DNA from: Methanomassiliicoccaceae archaeon UBA404
GTDB lineage: Archaea > Thermoplasmatota > Thermoplasmata > Methanomassiliicoccales > Methanomethylophilaceae
Assembly (NCBI GenBank): GCA_002498605.1
Contig: DAHY01000009.1
Span: 24,040-88,039 of the forward strand
Reading direction: 5' to 3'
Length of the DNA stretch: 64,000 nucleotides
The notes under the pieces are model-generated. The model had not been told where the DNA came from. It was given only the letters and a program-made list of their open reading frames with translations, and did not search any database. Made by a program: the position numbers and the translations under genes. Numbering within the stretch: position 1 is the first letter of the stretch; the number at the start of each line of letters is the position of its first letter. Positions 1 to 8,435 of the stretch are shown piece after piece.

Positions 1-329
1 CTGTCGTAGTCTGTTGCGATTATGACTTCTCCGGCTTCGGCAGCCAGGGATTTAATGTTACTCAATATGGATTTTACTTTTACGGTCTTCACCTGCGGAG
101 CATATACCAGCTCCGTGGGGGAGCCGGCGGACCAATCATTGTATTCTTTGGGATAATCCAATTCCAGAATGTGTCCGCGAAGACTGACGACGCTGTATTC
201 ATCGCCGTTAGCATCGAATGAGATTACTGAGGCCCCGCCGATTTTTTTGGTACTGGATTTGCCGTCGGAAAGTATGGTGGATATCCTTCGGGCAGCGTTG
301 GCCTTTTCTGTGATAATCAGTTTCTTCAT
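1..329 (-). CDS. topA: DNA topoisomerase I (type IA), N-terminal fragment
   Basis: The gene starts at an ATG at 329 and runs off the left edge, so only about 109 residues are present. The fragment is the beginning of a TOPRIM domain: it opens with MKKLIITEKANAARRI, has the RGHILELDYP segment, and reaches IIATDYD at the window edge, just where the family has the acidic DxDxEGE metal site. Type IA topoisomerases relax negatively supercoiled DNA through a transient 5'-phosphotyrosine; the catalytic tyrosine lies outside the window. The 75-base gap to the divergent gene at 405 holds both promoters. Full length and C-terminal zinc fingers cannot be judged here. Confidence 0.9.
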   Translation of the reverse strand, partial: MKKLIITEKANAARRISTILSDGKSSTKKIGGASVISFDANGDEYSVVSLRGHILELDYPKEYNDWSAGSPTELVYAPQVKTVKVKSILSNIKSLAAEAGEVIIATDYD

Positions 330-404
330 CGTGTCACTCACATTCAAGGCATTATTTAATTATTAGCGACATTCACAAAATTGCTTATGGGAATGTAATT
401 AAGC

Positions 405-971
405 ATGAAATGGCACTACATGACCATGAGCGTAACCCCTGACAAGGTAGCGGAAATTCTAAGAAAACACAGCGGTGTCGTAAGAGTCGAAATTCCGGAT
501 CGGAATTTCTTATGTACACTCGAAGAAGACGATTTGTGCGTAGACACGTCTTTCGGAATGCCCATCGACAACAAAGCCATGGACGCCTGCCTTGCCTGTG
601 ATTTTGTGCTGTGTGTTTTTGCCAACACTTCCTTCGAACAGCCCAGCGACAAGATTATGATGATGCAGGATTCGTCCGGTCTCGTATTGGGTCATGACGT
701 AGCCCCGTCACAAATGGATGAGTACATGGCCCGGGAAGATTTAATCTGGCTGTCCGAAGATTTTGTAATATATCCGAGTACCGAAATGGGAGACGATATA
801 ATTCTGGTTATGCTGCCTCAAATCTATAACGGATTTTCCGAAGAAGACGGCGTATCGGAAGCTGTTATCTTCTATCCCGCAACCACAACCGATTCCATAA
901 TAAAGGAAAAATACGGCGAGTTCGACGATCCGCAGATCGCCACATTGTTAATGGGAATCAAATTGAAATAA
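405..971 (+). CDS. Conserved hypothetical protein, 188 aa
   Basis: I do not recognise the family. The protein is acidic and soluble, with no signal peptide or membrane segment. It contains a paired-cysteine stretch (ACLACDFVLCVFA, about residues 62-74), otherwise no known motif. Three in-frame ATGs lie close together (405, 420, 426), so the start may be a few residues later. It is divergent from topA and convergent with nikR, whose stop lies two bases beyond its own. A nickel or stress role would only be a guess from the neighbour. Base composition and codon use look like the surrounding genes. Confidence 0.6.
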   Translation: MKWHYMTMSVTPDKVAEILRKHSGVVRVEIPDRNFLCTLEEDDLCVDTSFGMPIDNKAMDACLACDFVLCVFANTSFEQPSDKIMMMQDSSGLVLGHDVAPSQMDEYMAREDLIWLSEDFVIYPSTEMGDDIILVMLPQIYNGFSEEDGVSEAVIFYPATTTDSIIKEKYGEFDDPQIATLLMGIKLK

Positions 972-972
972 T

Positions 973-1413
973 TCAGTTCCTGGTACCGACATGATGCATG
1001 TTGCCCGATTTGGGGGAAACCATGGTAAGTCTTCCTCTGAGCACGCCCTTTATGGAAGTTATTTCGGAAGCAAAATTCTTCAGAGTTCCCAATTCGCCTT
1101 CGACAATGAGAATTTCCATACACCTGTCATGATCCAGATGGACATGAATGGTGGTGTTAACGTTGCTTATGTGCTCATGCTGCAGTTCGGTTAATCTTTC
1201 GCCGACGCTGGATATACTGTGGTCGTATACCATGACAACAACCCCGGTCATGTACTCGTTATCGTTCTTCCAATCGCTTTCGGCAAGGGAATCGCGGACA
1301 AGGTCTCTTATGGCCTCTGATCTGCTGACATATCCCTTCTTGGAGATAGAAGCATCAAACTCTTTCAAAAGTTCGGGTTCCAGTGAAACACCTATGCGTG
1401 TGACTCCATCCAT
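973..1413 (-). CDS. nikR: NikR-type nickel-responsive transcriptional regulator
   Basis: This is a ribbon-helix-helix DNA-binding protein with a C-terminal ACT-like nickel-binding domain, normally a tetramer that represses nickel uptake when nickel is abundant. The N-terminal RHH strand is visible (TRIGVSLEPELLKEFD) followed by SRSEAIRDLVRD. Numbering from the ATG at 1413, the nickel ligands are His79, His90, His92 and Cys98, with exactly the spacing of the E. coli ligands (76, 87, 89, 95). The start at 1413 is preferred over an in-frame codon five residues upstream because NikR proteins begin immediately before the RHH strand. Nickel is needed by the hydrogenases whose maturation genes lie 3 kb downstream. 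Confidence 0.9.
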   Translation of the reverse strand: MDGVTRIGVSLEPELLKEFDASISKKGYVSRSEAIRDLVRDSLAESDWKNDNEYMTGVVVMVYDHSISSVGERLTELQHEHISNVNTTIHVHLDHDRCMEILIVEGELGTLKNFASEITSIKGVLRGRLTMVSPKSGNMHHVGTRN

Positions 1414-1527
1414 ATATACGCGGAACACTTTCTGCAGTATTAAACTTGTCGGAGTTCTTGTGTCCTTAGCGCATATTTCATTCTCCTCAAGGATTAAACC
1501 ATAGGTGTCGATATCCCTGATGTGGCA

Positions 1528-2307
1528 ATGAACGCAGACATCATCGGCGGGTTGTTATCTTCGGCGGTCCGCAATGCGGTTTCAGGAAAGGATACGGCAG
1601 TGTCTTTTTCCGGAGGGGTAGATTCGGGTCTCATTGCCGCCATGGCGACGGAATACACGGAAAACGTAAGATTGTACACTGTGGGTACGGAAGGCGCACA
1701 TGATGTGCTGAAAGCCGAAGAAGCGGCAAAATTATTGGATTTGGAACAGGAACATATACTGCTGACCGAAGACAACATAGAAGGATTGCTGAAGGAAATG
1801 ATTCATATCTCCGGTACCGAAGATCCGTTGACTCTTTCTTTTGAAATTCCCACGTTCTGCGTTACGAAGTTTTGTTCCGAACACAGCATCATCGGCGGCA
1901 TCGGAGCCGACGAACTTTTCGGAGGATATCACAGATACATCGGAATGCCGCCTTCGGAATTCAAAGATGCCAGAAACGAAGATCTGAAAAAATTAATGTC
2001 GTACGTCATTCCTCACGAGGATAAAGTTGCCGATTATTTCGGCAAAACAATTCATCGGCCGTTTGTCGACAGGGATCTTGTTGATGCGGTATTGTCTCTT
2101 CCCTGCGAAGAAATACTCCCCTCGGACAAACGTCCCCGCAAAGCGATCCTGAAAGAAATCGCGGAAAGCATGAATCTGAACCTGTTGGCCGAAACCGAAA
2201 AGAAAGCCGCGCAATACGGTTCCGGGGCAATGGGGCTGATAAGGAAGTCGGCAAGGAAAGAAAAGCTGACGGTGGGCGAATACGTCAAATCTTTTTCCGA
2301 CCGTTGA
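1528..2307 (+). CDS. Stand-alone asparagine synthase-like PP-loop ligase
   Basis: The protein (about 259 aa) is the synthetase domain of asparagine synthase B without the N-terminal glutaminase domain. The pyrophosphatase-type ATP-binding loop SFSGGVDSG and the later GGIGADELFGGY motif are intact, so it should adenylate a carboxylate. The nitrogen donor would be free ammonia or a partner subunit. It could start at the GTG at 1522 or the ATG at 1528. Its stop codon overlaps an in-frame TTG of folC, so the two are probably co-transcribed. The true substrate may be asparagine or another carboxylate; the missing glutaminase makes a plain asparagine-synthase label uncertain. Confidence 0.72.
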   Translation: MNADIIGGLLSSAVRNAVSGKDTAVSFSGGVDSGLIAAMATEYTENVRLYTVGTEGAHDVLKAEEAAKLLDLEQEHILLTEDNIEGLLKEMIHISGTEDPLTLSFEIPTFCVTKFCSEHSIIGGIGADELFGGYHRYIGMPPSEFKDARNEDLKKLMSYVIPHEDKVADYFGKTIHRPFVDRDLVDAVLSLPCEEILPSDKRPRKAILKEIAESMNLNLLAETEKKAAQYGSGAMGLIRKSARKEKLTVGEYVKSFSDR

Positions 2308-2345
2308 CGGCACCGGTAATATACCCTTTGTATTATACGGCGTAC

Positions 2346-3617
2346 GTGAACGATTTGGAAACAAAAGAGGATTTTCTCGATTGGTTATACGGATTGACTT
2401 CCCAGGGCATAAAACTGGGTTTGGACAATATCACGGAACTCCTCGAAAGAATGGGCAATCCCCATAAATCTTTCAAAAGCGTGCATGTGGGCGGAACCGA
2501 CGGCAAAGGATCCGTCTGTGCCATGGTTTCTTCGGTGCTGAGGGAAAGCGGAATCAGTACGGGATTGTTCGTTTCCCCGCATATAACGGAATTCAACGAA
2601 CGGATATCCGTTGACGGAATACAGATTACCGATGACGAACTTGCCGAGATGGCGGCCCTTGTCGTTTCGCACGTCCGGGAGATGTCGGACAACGGGAAAT
2701 ACTGCACATTCTTCGAAGTCACCACCGCAATAGCTTTTCTTTATTTCAAGAAAAAAGGGGTTGAATACGCCGTTGTCGAAGTCGGAATGGGAGGCAGAGC
2801 GGATTCCACCAATGTTCTGATTCCCGAAGTATGCGTAATAGGAAACGTAAGTTTGGAACACACCGCATTTCTGGGAAACACCCTGGAAAAGATAGCTTTT
2901 GAAAAAGCCGGCATCATAAAACCCGGAGTGCCCTGCGTGACGATGAACGGCGATGAAGCATTTGCGGTAATCAGAAAAACCGCCGAAGAAAGAAAGTCGC
3001 CTCTGATACGCGTGAACAAAGCGGATATAAACATTATGAGTCTGGATGAAAAAGGTACTTTTTTTCAATATAAGGGGGAAGACTATCACGTATCCGTTCC
3101 CGGAAGATATCAGGCCAAAAATGCATCTTTGGCCATCGAAGCCGTGTCGATGTTAAGCATATACGGACAAAAATGCAGATGCAACATCCGCAAAGGACTG
3201 GAAAAGGTATTTTGGCCCTGCAGACTCCAAAGAATACCCGGCACGCCGTTTATAATGGACGTAACCCACACCGTGGAAGGATCCGCGCAGATAATATCGG
3301 ACATCCGGGAAATATACGGCAGTGTGAACGTTGTGTTCGGAGTCCTCAAAGATAAAAACATAAGGGGCATAGCAGAGAACATTTCCAAAATAGCAAACCG
3401 TATAATAGTAACCCGGCCGGAAACCGAAAGAGCTTCCCCGTCCGAAGAAACAGCCAGGATTTTTTCGGAATTCTTTGAAGACATCATTGTAACCGATAAC
3501 GTTGAAGAAGCCATGAACAAATCATCGGAAATTTTCGGCGATGGATTGATATTGGTTACGGGGTCTTTCTATACAACCGGGGAGGCGATGAAATGGATAA
3601 AAAAGACATATCTCTGA
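2346..3617 (+). CDS. folC: Folylpolyglutamate synthase / dihydrofolate synthase (Mur ligase family)
   Basis: This ATP-dependent ligase adds glutamate to a pterin cofactor. The Mur-ligase P-loop is visible as GGTDGKGSV, with Asp where most FolC proteins have Asn (TNGKGS), followed by SPHITEFNERISVDG, characteristic of FolC, and VEVGMGGRADSTN. Length (about 423 aa) fits. The start is uncertain: the GTG at 2346 gives the usual short N-terminus, while a TTG at 2304 would overlap the upstream stop codon. The gene overlaps nth by 25 bases. In an archaeon the acceptor could be tetrahydrofolate or a related pterin, which sequence alone cannot settle. Confidence 0.85.
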   Translation: MNDLETKEDFLDWLYGLTSQGIKLGLDNITELLERMGNPHKSFKSVHVGGTDGKGSVCAMVSSVLRESGISTGLFVSPHITEFNERISVDGIQITDDELAEMAALVVSHVREMSDNGKYCTFFEVTTAIAFLYFKKKGVEYAVVEVGMGGRADSTNVLIPEVCVIGNVSLEHTAFLGNTLEKIAFEKAGIIKPGVPCVTMNGDEAFAVIRKTAEERKSPLIRVNKADINIMSLDEKGTFFQYKGEDYHVSVPGRYQAKNASLAIEAVSMLSIYGQKCRCNIRKGLEKVFWPCRLQRIPGTPFIMDVTHTVEGSAQIISDIREIYGSVNVVFGVLKDKNIRGIAENISKIANRIIVTRPETERASPSEETARIFSEFFEDIIVTDNVEEAMNKSSEIFGDGLILVTGSFYTTGEAMKWIKKTYL

Positions 3618-4255
3618 TTCTTGACAGATTATCCGAAAAATACGGAGGCGATGCGGCGTATCCCGGAAGATCTTCGGAGGGACTGAGTCCCGAATGGCCT
3701 TTCGATCCGTTTCACGTATTGATATCCACGATACTGTCGCAGAGAACCAAAGACGACAATACCCGAAAAGCCTCCGACAGGCTGTTTTCCGTTTACGGCA
3801 CAATGGAAGAGATAGCCTCCGCCGAAACCGAAAAAGTAGCCGAACTTATCCGCCCCGCGGGATTTCCGAATCAGAAAGCCGGTGCGATAATCGAAACCTG
3901 CAAAATTCTTTTGAGGGATTACGGCGGCAAAGTTCCCACACAGACCGAAGAACTTCTCAAACTTCCGATGGTCGGAAGAAAGACCGCGGCATGTGTGAGA
4001 GCTTACGCAATGAGCATTCCCTCGGTCTGTGTGGACACCCACGTTCACAGAATCACCAACCTTATGGGTTTGGTTGATACCGACACTCCGGAAAAAACCG
4101 AAGAAGAGCTTATGAGAATCACTCCGAAAAAAAGATGGATGGATATAAACCGTTATTTCGTAAGGCACGGCCAGGTAATTTGCAGACCCAACCGTCCGAA
4201 CTGCGGAGAATGCATCGTTGCCGACATGTGCGATTCCCGAAAGGATGACGCATGA
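3593..4255 (+). CDS. nth: Endonuclease III (DNA glycosylase/AP lyase)
   Basis: A 220-aa HhH-GPD superfamily base-excision repair enzyme that removes oxidised pyrimidines and cleaves the abasic site. The helix-hairpin-helix LPMVGRKTAACV carries the catalytic lysine (Lys130), and VDTHVHR carries the catalytic aspartate (Asp148). The C-terminal [4Fe-4S] site is complete: Cys196, Cys203, Cys206 and Cys212 in the C-X6-C-X2-C-X5-C pattern. An N-terminal extension of about 20 residues relative to bacterial Nth is present. It overlaps the 3' end of folC by 25 bases and is followed closely by hypA. Confidence 0.95.
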   Translation: MDKKDISLILDRLSEKYGGDAAYPGRSSEGLSPEWPFDPFHVLISTILSQRTKDDNTRKASDRLFSVYGTMEEIASAETEKVAELIRPAGFPNQKAGAIIETCKILLRDYGGKVPTQTEELLKLPMVGRKTAACVRAYAMSIPSVCVDTHVHRITNLMGLVDTDTPEKTEEELMRITPKKRWMDINRYFVRHGQVICRPNRPNCGECIVADMCDSRKDDA

Positions 4256-4285
4256 TTTTTAATGATTAATCCATATACGGCGGTT

Positions 4286-4663
4286 GTGCACGAAGTTTCT
4301 GTAATATCGGGCATCGTCAATGCCGTTCTCGAAGAACTTGAAAAATACGATGTTATCAAAGTTTCTGCCGTTGATATTTTAATCGGCGACATGACAATGT
4401 TGGGAGACGAACAACTTACGTTTGCTTACGAGGTGGTAACAAGGGATACTTTGCTTGAAGGATCCAAGCTCAACATTGAGCACGAATCGATAAGGGTTAC
4501 CTGCGATGCCTGCAAATACGACGGACCCGTGAAGTTATTGGAATCCGGAGATTACACATCTCACAAAATTCCCGTGATGTCCTGTCCCGAATGCGGAGGA
4601 CACATCGAAGTCGTGGCCGGACAGTCCTGCTGCGTCACATCCGTGGATATAGAGGAGGCATGA
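4286..4663 (+). CDS. hypA: Hydrogenase nickel-incorporation protein HypA
   Basis: HypA delivers nickel to [NiFe]-hydrogenase precursors. The GTG at 4286 is chosen as start because it yields a protein beginning M-H-E-V-S-V-I: the family needs the N-terminal Met-His-Glu, whose His2 and amino group bind nickel. An upstream in-frame ATG at 4262 would bury this. With this start the zinc-site cysteines are Cys73, Cys76, Cys100 and Cys103; the first two match E. coli numbering exactly. hypD follows after three bases, so nickel insertion and cyanide/iron chemistry are co-expressed. Confidence 0.95.
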   Translation: MHEVSVISGIVNAVLEELEKYDVIKVSAVDILIGDMTMLGDEQLTFAYEVVTRDTLLEGSKLNIEHESIRVTCDACKYDGPVKLLESGDYTSHKIPVMSCPECGGHIEVVAGQSCCVTSVDIEEA

Positions 4664-4666
4664 TTC

Positions 4667-5746
4667 ATGTACAAATACAGAGACGAAGCAACCGCCAAGA
4701 GAATACTCAAAGGAATCAAAGACCGCGGCGTCGAGTGTAACCTGATGCACATATGCGGAACTCATCAGGACACCATCGTGCGTTTCGGACTCGAGGAAAT
4801 GCTGGCCGATGCGGGCATTAAGATTCATCAGGGGCCCGGATGCCCTGTTTGTGTGACGACCGCCAAAGAAATATCGGAAATCATAACCCTTGCCAAAGGA
4901 GGCGTTACCGTAACGGCTTTCGGAGACATGATGAGGGTTCCGACGCCGATGGGTTCTTTGTTTGACGCAAAAACCGACGGAGCCGACGTCCGTATTGTGT
5001 ATTCCATAGAAGACGCTGTTACAATGTCCCGAGATTTGGATAACGATGTGGTGTTTGTCGGAGTGGGTTTTGAAACCACCGCGCCCTCCACCTGTGTTCC
5101 GTTGAACAGAGACGATGTACCGGAAAACTTTTCGGTTTACAGCTGTCACAGAATTTGCCCGCCGATAATACAGGCATTGTTGGATATGGGAGAAAACAAG
5201 ATTGACGGTTTCATAATGCCGGGACACGTAGCCGTGATAACCGGAACCGAGATTTTCAAGCCTTTTGCAGAGAAATACCACCTTCCTCAGGTTGTGGCAG
5301 GTTTCGAACCGCTGGATGTGCTGATGTCCTGCTATATGCTCGCCAAACAGATATCCGAGGGAAGAGCCGAGGTGGAAAACGAATATACCCGTCTTGTCAG
5401 GGACAAGGGAAACCTGAAAGCCCTGGAACTTATGGACAGAACCTTCGAACCCATAGATTATGCCTGGAGAGGATTCCCGGTCATCGAAAAGAGCAGACTG
5501 GCGTTTAAACCGGAATATGCCGAGCACGATGCAACCAAAGTTCACGAAGATCTTATTGCATCCGCCCCCGAGGTCGAAGAAGAAGCCAGGGGTTGCAGAT
5601 GCGGCGAAGTGCTCAGGGGACTGATCAAGTCCCACGAATGTCCGATGTTCGGTAAACCCTGCAAACCCAGTTCTCCTTCGGGACCATGTATGGTTTCTGC
5701 CGAAGGCAGTTGCAATATAGCTTACAGATACTCGGATAAGAGGTGA
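4667..5746 (+). CDS. hypD: Hydrogenase formation protein HypD
   Basis: HypD is the iron-sulfur scaffold on which, with HypC, the Fe(CN)2CO unit of [NiFe]-hydrogenase is assembled. The diagnostic motifs are present: HICGTHQ near residue 29, GPGCPVCVT near residue 57, PGHVAVITG in the middle, and a cysteine-rich C-terminal region (GCRCGEVLRG, then CPMFGKPC) that holds the [4Fe-4S] cluster. Length (359 aa) is typical. No hypC, hypE or hypF lies in the window, so they must be elsewhere. Confidence 0.96.
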   Translation: MYKYRDEATAKRILKGIKDRGVECNLMHICGTHQDTIVRFGLEEMLADAGIKIHQGPGCPVCVTTAKEISEIITLAKGGVTVTAFGDMMRVPTPMGSLFDAKTDGADVRIVYSIEDAVTMSRDLDNDVVFVGVGFETTAPSTCVPLNRDDVPENFSVYSCHRICPPIIQALLDMGENKIDGFIMPGHVAVITGTEIFKPFAEKYHLPQVVAGFEPLDVLMSCYMLAKQISEGRAEVENEYTRLVRDKGNLKALELMDRTFEPIDYAWRGFPVIEKSRLAFKPEYAEHDATKVHEDLIASAPEVEEEARGCRCGEVLRGLIKSHECPMFGKPCKPSSPSGPCMVSAEGSCNIAYRYSDKR

Positions 5747-6340
5747 ATGGAAGTGGAACAAGCAAAACCAAAAATCGTACCTATTGCCGCCCCCCGTACC
5801 GGTAAAAAGAACATACTGATTGTAACAAACGATTCTGAAGTGACCATTTCAAACAAATTGGAAGCGGCCGGCGATCTTTTCGGCGGCAGAGTCACCGAAA
5901 TACGCGAGTTCGTAAAAAGTCTTGAAGAGGAATTCGGCGAAGAAGGAAGCAATACCATGAACATATCTTTCGGGCTGATAACCACGTTCTTCGGATTCGT
6001 ACCCAGCAATTATTCGATATACAGATACAAGTATGCCATGAGCAACAAAGAAGAGTATCTGCTTACCCAGAAGGAAAGAGACTATGCCGGCAGACTGGAA
6101 TACGTTTCAAGAGGATTTGACAAAGTCATAATCTGTGTTCCCAAAGAGATGTTCAGAATCCTGGTTGACAACGATGCTCTTCATAACGGTAAAATCATTG
6201 CCGTTACTTCGAAAGACTTCAAAGGACTCTGCGAAGAAAGAGAATGGATATACCTTGAAAGGAAAGGTGCCAGACTGGGAAAAAAGAACGCAGAGAAAGT
6301 AAGGAATTATCTGAGAGAACTCAACGCCGGTACTTCCTGA
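5747..6340 (+). CDS. Unknown protein in the hyp operon, about 195 aa
   Basis: I do not recognise a family. The ATG at 5747 follows the hypD stop directly; a GAGGTG ribosome site sits against it, so the GTG at 5753 (better spaced) may be the real start. The sequence has two alternating hydrophobic/charged segments (KNILIVTNDSEVT near residue 21; DKVIICVPKEMF near 125) that look like Rossmann-type strands, and a basic C-terminus. No cysteines suitable for metal binding are evident. The tight link to hypA-hypD suggests hydrogenase maturation or nickel handling, by context only. Its 3' end overlaps the convergent alkD-like gene by 20 bases. Confidence 0.6.
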   Translation: MEVEQAKPKIVPIAAPRTGKKNILIVTNDSEVTISNKLEAAGDLFGGRVTEIREFVKSLEEEFGEEGSNTMNISFGLITTFFGFVPSNYSIYRYKYAMSNKEEYLLTQKERDYAGRLEYVSRGFDKVIICVPKEMFRILVDNDALHNGKIIAVTSKDFKGLCEEREWIYLERKGARLGKKNAEKVRNYLRELNAGTS

Positions 6341-6995
6341 TTCTTTCTCTTACGGTATCGTCCGCGCGTCGGGATTCACATACCTTGCGCACGGTCATAT
6401 TCTGAATTTCGGGATTCAGTTTTCCCGAAATAAGAATATTTTCCGTTTTATCGGGAAACAGTATGTAACAGTATGAAAGAGTCCAGGCGGACCCCATTTT
6501 GTAATAGTATCCGTCATGATGAACAGAAACCAATCTGTTCAGCACCCTGTCGATGTTTTTTCCGTCAATGAATTTGAAAAGAAGCATTACCGCAGCCATG
6601 CGCATTTTGAACTCTTCGCCGGAAGAAAAGAACTCATCGCAAAGAGTCCACAGTTCTTCGTCATAGTCCGGGTTATGCTTCCAATCATTGCATAACAAAT
6701 CGCATACCGCCCAATTTTTCACACAGGGGGCAAACCTGCGGGTAAGAGCAATCCGTTCTTCGAAAACCATATCCGCGTTTGCAATGACAAGCGCCTTCAG
6801 CAGATATTCTTCGTGATATTCCGAATCGGTTTCAAGAAAACTCCGCCATTCGCGGTTCATTATTTCAGAAGCTATTTTTCTGAGAACCGGCATTCTGACG
6901 CCCAGTATATTATCGGTGTCCGGCAGCAGTTTTCGGTTAAATTCGGCGTATTTTCGGTCGACGTTTTCAAACAATGCATCAATCACGTCACTCAA
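6321..6995 (-). CDS. DNA alkylation repair protein (AlkD-like HEAT repeat)
   Basis: The 224-aa protein resembles the AlkD/AlkC family of HEAT-like repeat glycosylases, which remove bulky or positively charged alkylated bases. Visible family features are GVRMPVLRKIA near the N-terminus, the helix with NWAVCDLLCNDWKH around residue 94, and MRMAAVMLLFKFI. The following YYYKMGSAWTLSYC aligns with the family's aromatic, DNA-facing repeat. Its start lies eight bases inside the 3' end of ogt, so the two repair genes form one operon. The best-known members are bacterial, but archaeal homologues exist. Confidence 0.8.
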   Translation of the reverse strand: MSDVIDALFENVDRKYAEFNRKLLPDTDNILGVRMPVLRKIASEIMNREWRSFLETDSEYHEEYLLKALVIANADMVFEERIALTRRFAPCVKNWAVCDLLCNDWKHNPDYDEELWTLCDEFFSSGEEFKMRMAAVMLLFKFIDGKNIDRVLNRLVSVHHDGYYYKMGSAWTLSYCYILFPDKTENILISGKLNPEIQNMTVRKVCESRRADDTVRERIRKYRR

Positions 6996-7467
6996 AAAAT
7001 TCAGCCTCTAAATCGAGCAATCTCTTTTTCAAGGCACTTCCGCCGCCGTAAGATCCTATGCCTCCCGCGGAGGGCACGACTCTGTGGCAGGGCACGATAA
7101 TCGGAATCGGATTTTTACCGCAGGCGGTACCCACGGCTCTTGACGAATTGGGATTTCCGATTCTTTCGGCCAATTCTCCGTAGGTTACCGTTTCTCCGAA
7201 AGGGATTTTGGAAATTTCCGACCATACCGAATGTTGGAAATCGGTCCCGTCACAGGAAAGGGGAAGATCAAAACATCTTCTTCTGCCGATGAAATAGTCT
7301 CTCAACTGAGACATTGCCTCGCATATGACATCTGTCTCCCGATCTTCGGCGACAGGCAAATTGCAAGTTGGAAGGTACAATCCGCAGATGTTTCCTTCAC
7401 CGTCCTCACTTATGCTTATCTTGCCGATAAGGGTCACATAAGTGTACGTATACTTGTCCCGTGTCAT
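6988..7467 (-). CDS. ogt: Methylated-DNA--protein-cysteine methyltransferase
   Basis: This 159-aa suicide enzyme transfers the methyl group of O6-methylguanine to its own cysteine. The active-site motif IPIIVPCHRV is intact (Cys127), followed by GGIGSYGGG; the recognition helix TYGELAERIGNPNSSRAVG precedes it. It is first gene of a two-gene operon with the alkD-like gene, giving a compact alkylation-damage unit. Its 5' end faces the divergent DUF1848 gene across about 47 bases, which must hold both promoters. Confidence 0.95.
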   Translation of the reverse strand: MTRDKYTYTYVTLIGKISISEDGEGNICGLYLPTCNLPVAEDRETDVICEAMSQLRDYFIGRRRCFDLPLSCDGTDFQHSVWSEISKIPFGETVTYGELAERIGNPNSSRAVGTACGKNPIPIIVPCHRVVPSAGGIGSYGGGSALKKRLLDLEAEFFE

Positions 7468-7514
7468 TTTACTCTTCCTGAACGTTTATCTTTTATCTAA
7501 TGTATATCTGTTTT

Positions 7515-8435
7515 GTGATTATTTGCGCCAGCAGACGAACCGACATACCTGCTTTTCACTCGGAATGGATGATGAACAGACTCAAAGCAGGGTACGTTCT
7601 CGTAAGAAATCCTGTGGTTGAAAACGTTGTTTTCCGGATAGATCTGAACCCCAAAAGCGTTGATTGCATCTATTTCATGTCGAAAGACCCCCGGCCGATG
7701 ATACGGCACATCGATGAAATCACGGAAATGGGTCACAACGTATTGTTTCAGGTAACCGTGAATCCCTACGGCAGGGATTTGGAACCCGGAGTACCCGATG
7801 TGGCGCTTGTTGCCGACGGATTCAAAGAACTTTCAAAAAAAATCGGAAAGGAGAGAATACTGTGGAGATACGACCCGGTATTGTTTGATAAAAGATACGG
7901 GAGAAAATATCACGAAAGGAAGTTTGGGTTGCTGTGCGAGGAATTATCGGAATACACAAACAGGTGCATATTCGGTTTCCTTGACGTTTACGATAAATTC
8001 GACAAATCAACGGCTTCCGAAAGACTTTACGATTCTTCCGATTCCGACAGAAACTGGTTTATGGGTATGGCGGGGGAAACGGCAAGGGAACACGGAATGA
8101 GTCTCAGCTGGTGCTGTTCCCCTCAACCTGTGAACGAATACGGAATAGACAACAGAGGCTGCATAGACAGAGAGACAATGCTTTCGCTGGGTATACCTTT
8201 TGAAGATGTTCCCGGGAACACGCGGAAAGGGTGCAGATGCGTCAGGAACATAGACATAGGGGCGTATGACAGCTGTCTGCATAACTGTGCTTATTGTTAC
8301 GCAAACAGCGTCTCGCCTCAGGGACGTTCTTCAAAGATTTACGATTCAGCTTCCGATATGCTTTACGGATCGTTGAAAAATACCGATACGGTGAGGGAGC
8401 TCACCGAACGGCGTTTACGGATTACCGATTTCTGA
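7515..8435 (+). CDS. DUF1848 family iron-sulfur protein
   Basis: The protein begins MIICASRRTDIPAFHSEW, the signature start of DUF1848, if translation begins at the GTG at 7515; an ATG lies five codons upstream at 7500. A TATA-like TTTATCTTTTAT at 7486-7497 lies about 25 bases before 7515, which fits a leaderless transcript starting at the GTG. The C-terminus has a cysteine cluster, DSCLHNCAYCYAN, resembling a radical-SAM-type C-x3-C-x2-C site, preceded by KGCRCVR. The biochemical function of the family is not known to me. Its 3' end overlaps the convergent SBF transporter by 21 bases. Confidence 0.85.
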   Translation: MIICASRRTDIPAFHSEWMMNRLKAGYVLVRNPVVENVVFRIDLNPKSVDCIYFMSKDPRPMIRHIDEITEMGHNVLFQVTVNPYGRDLEPGVPDVALVADGFKELSKKIGKERILWRYDPVLFDKRYGRKYHERKFGLLCEELSEYTNRCIFGFLDVYDKFDKSTASERLYDSSDSDRNWFMGMAGETAREHGMSLSWCCSPQPVNEYGIDNRGCIDRETMLSLGIPFEDVPGNTRKGCRCVRNIDIGAYDSCLHNCAYCYANSVSPQGRSSKIYDSASDMLYGSLKNTDTVRELTERRLRITDF

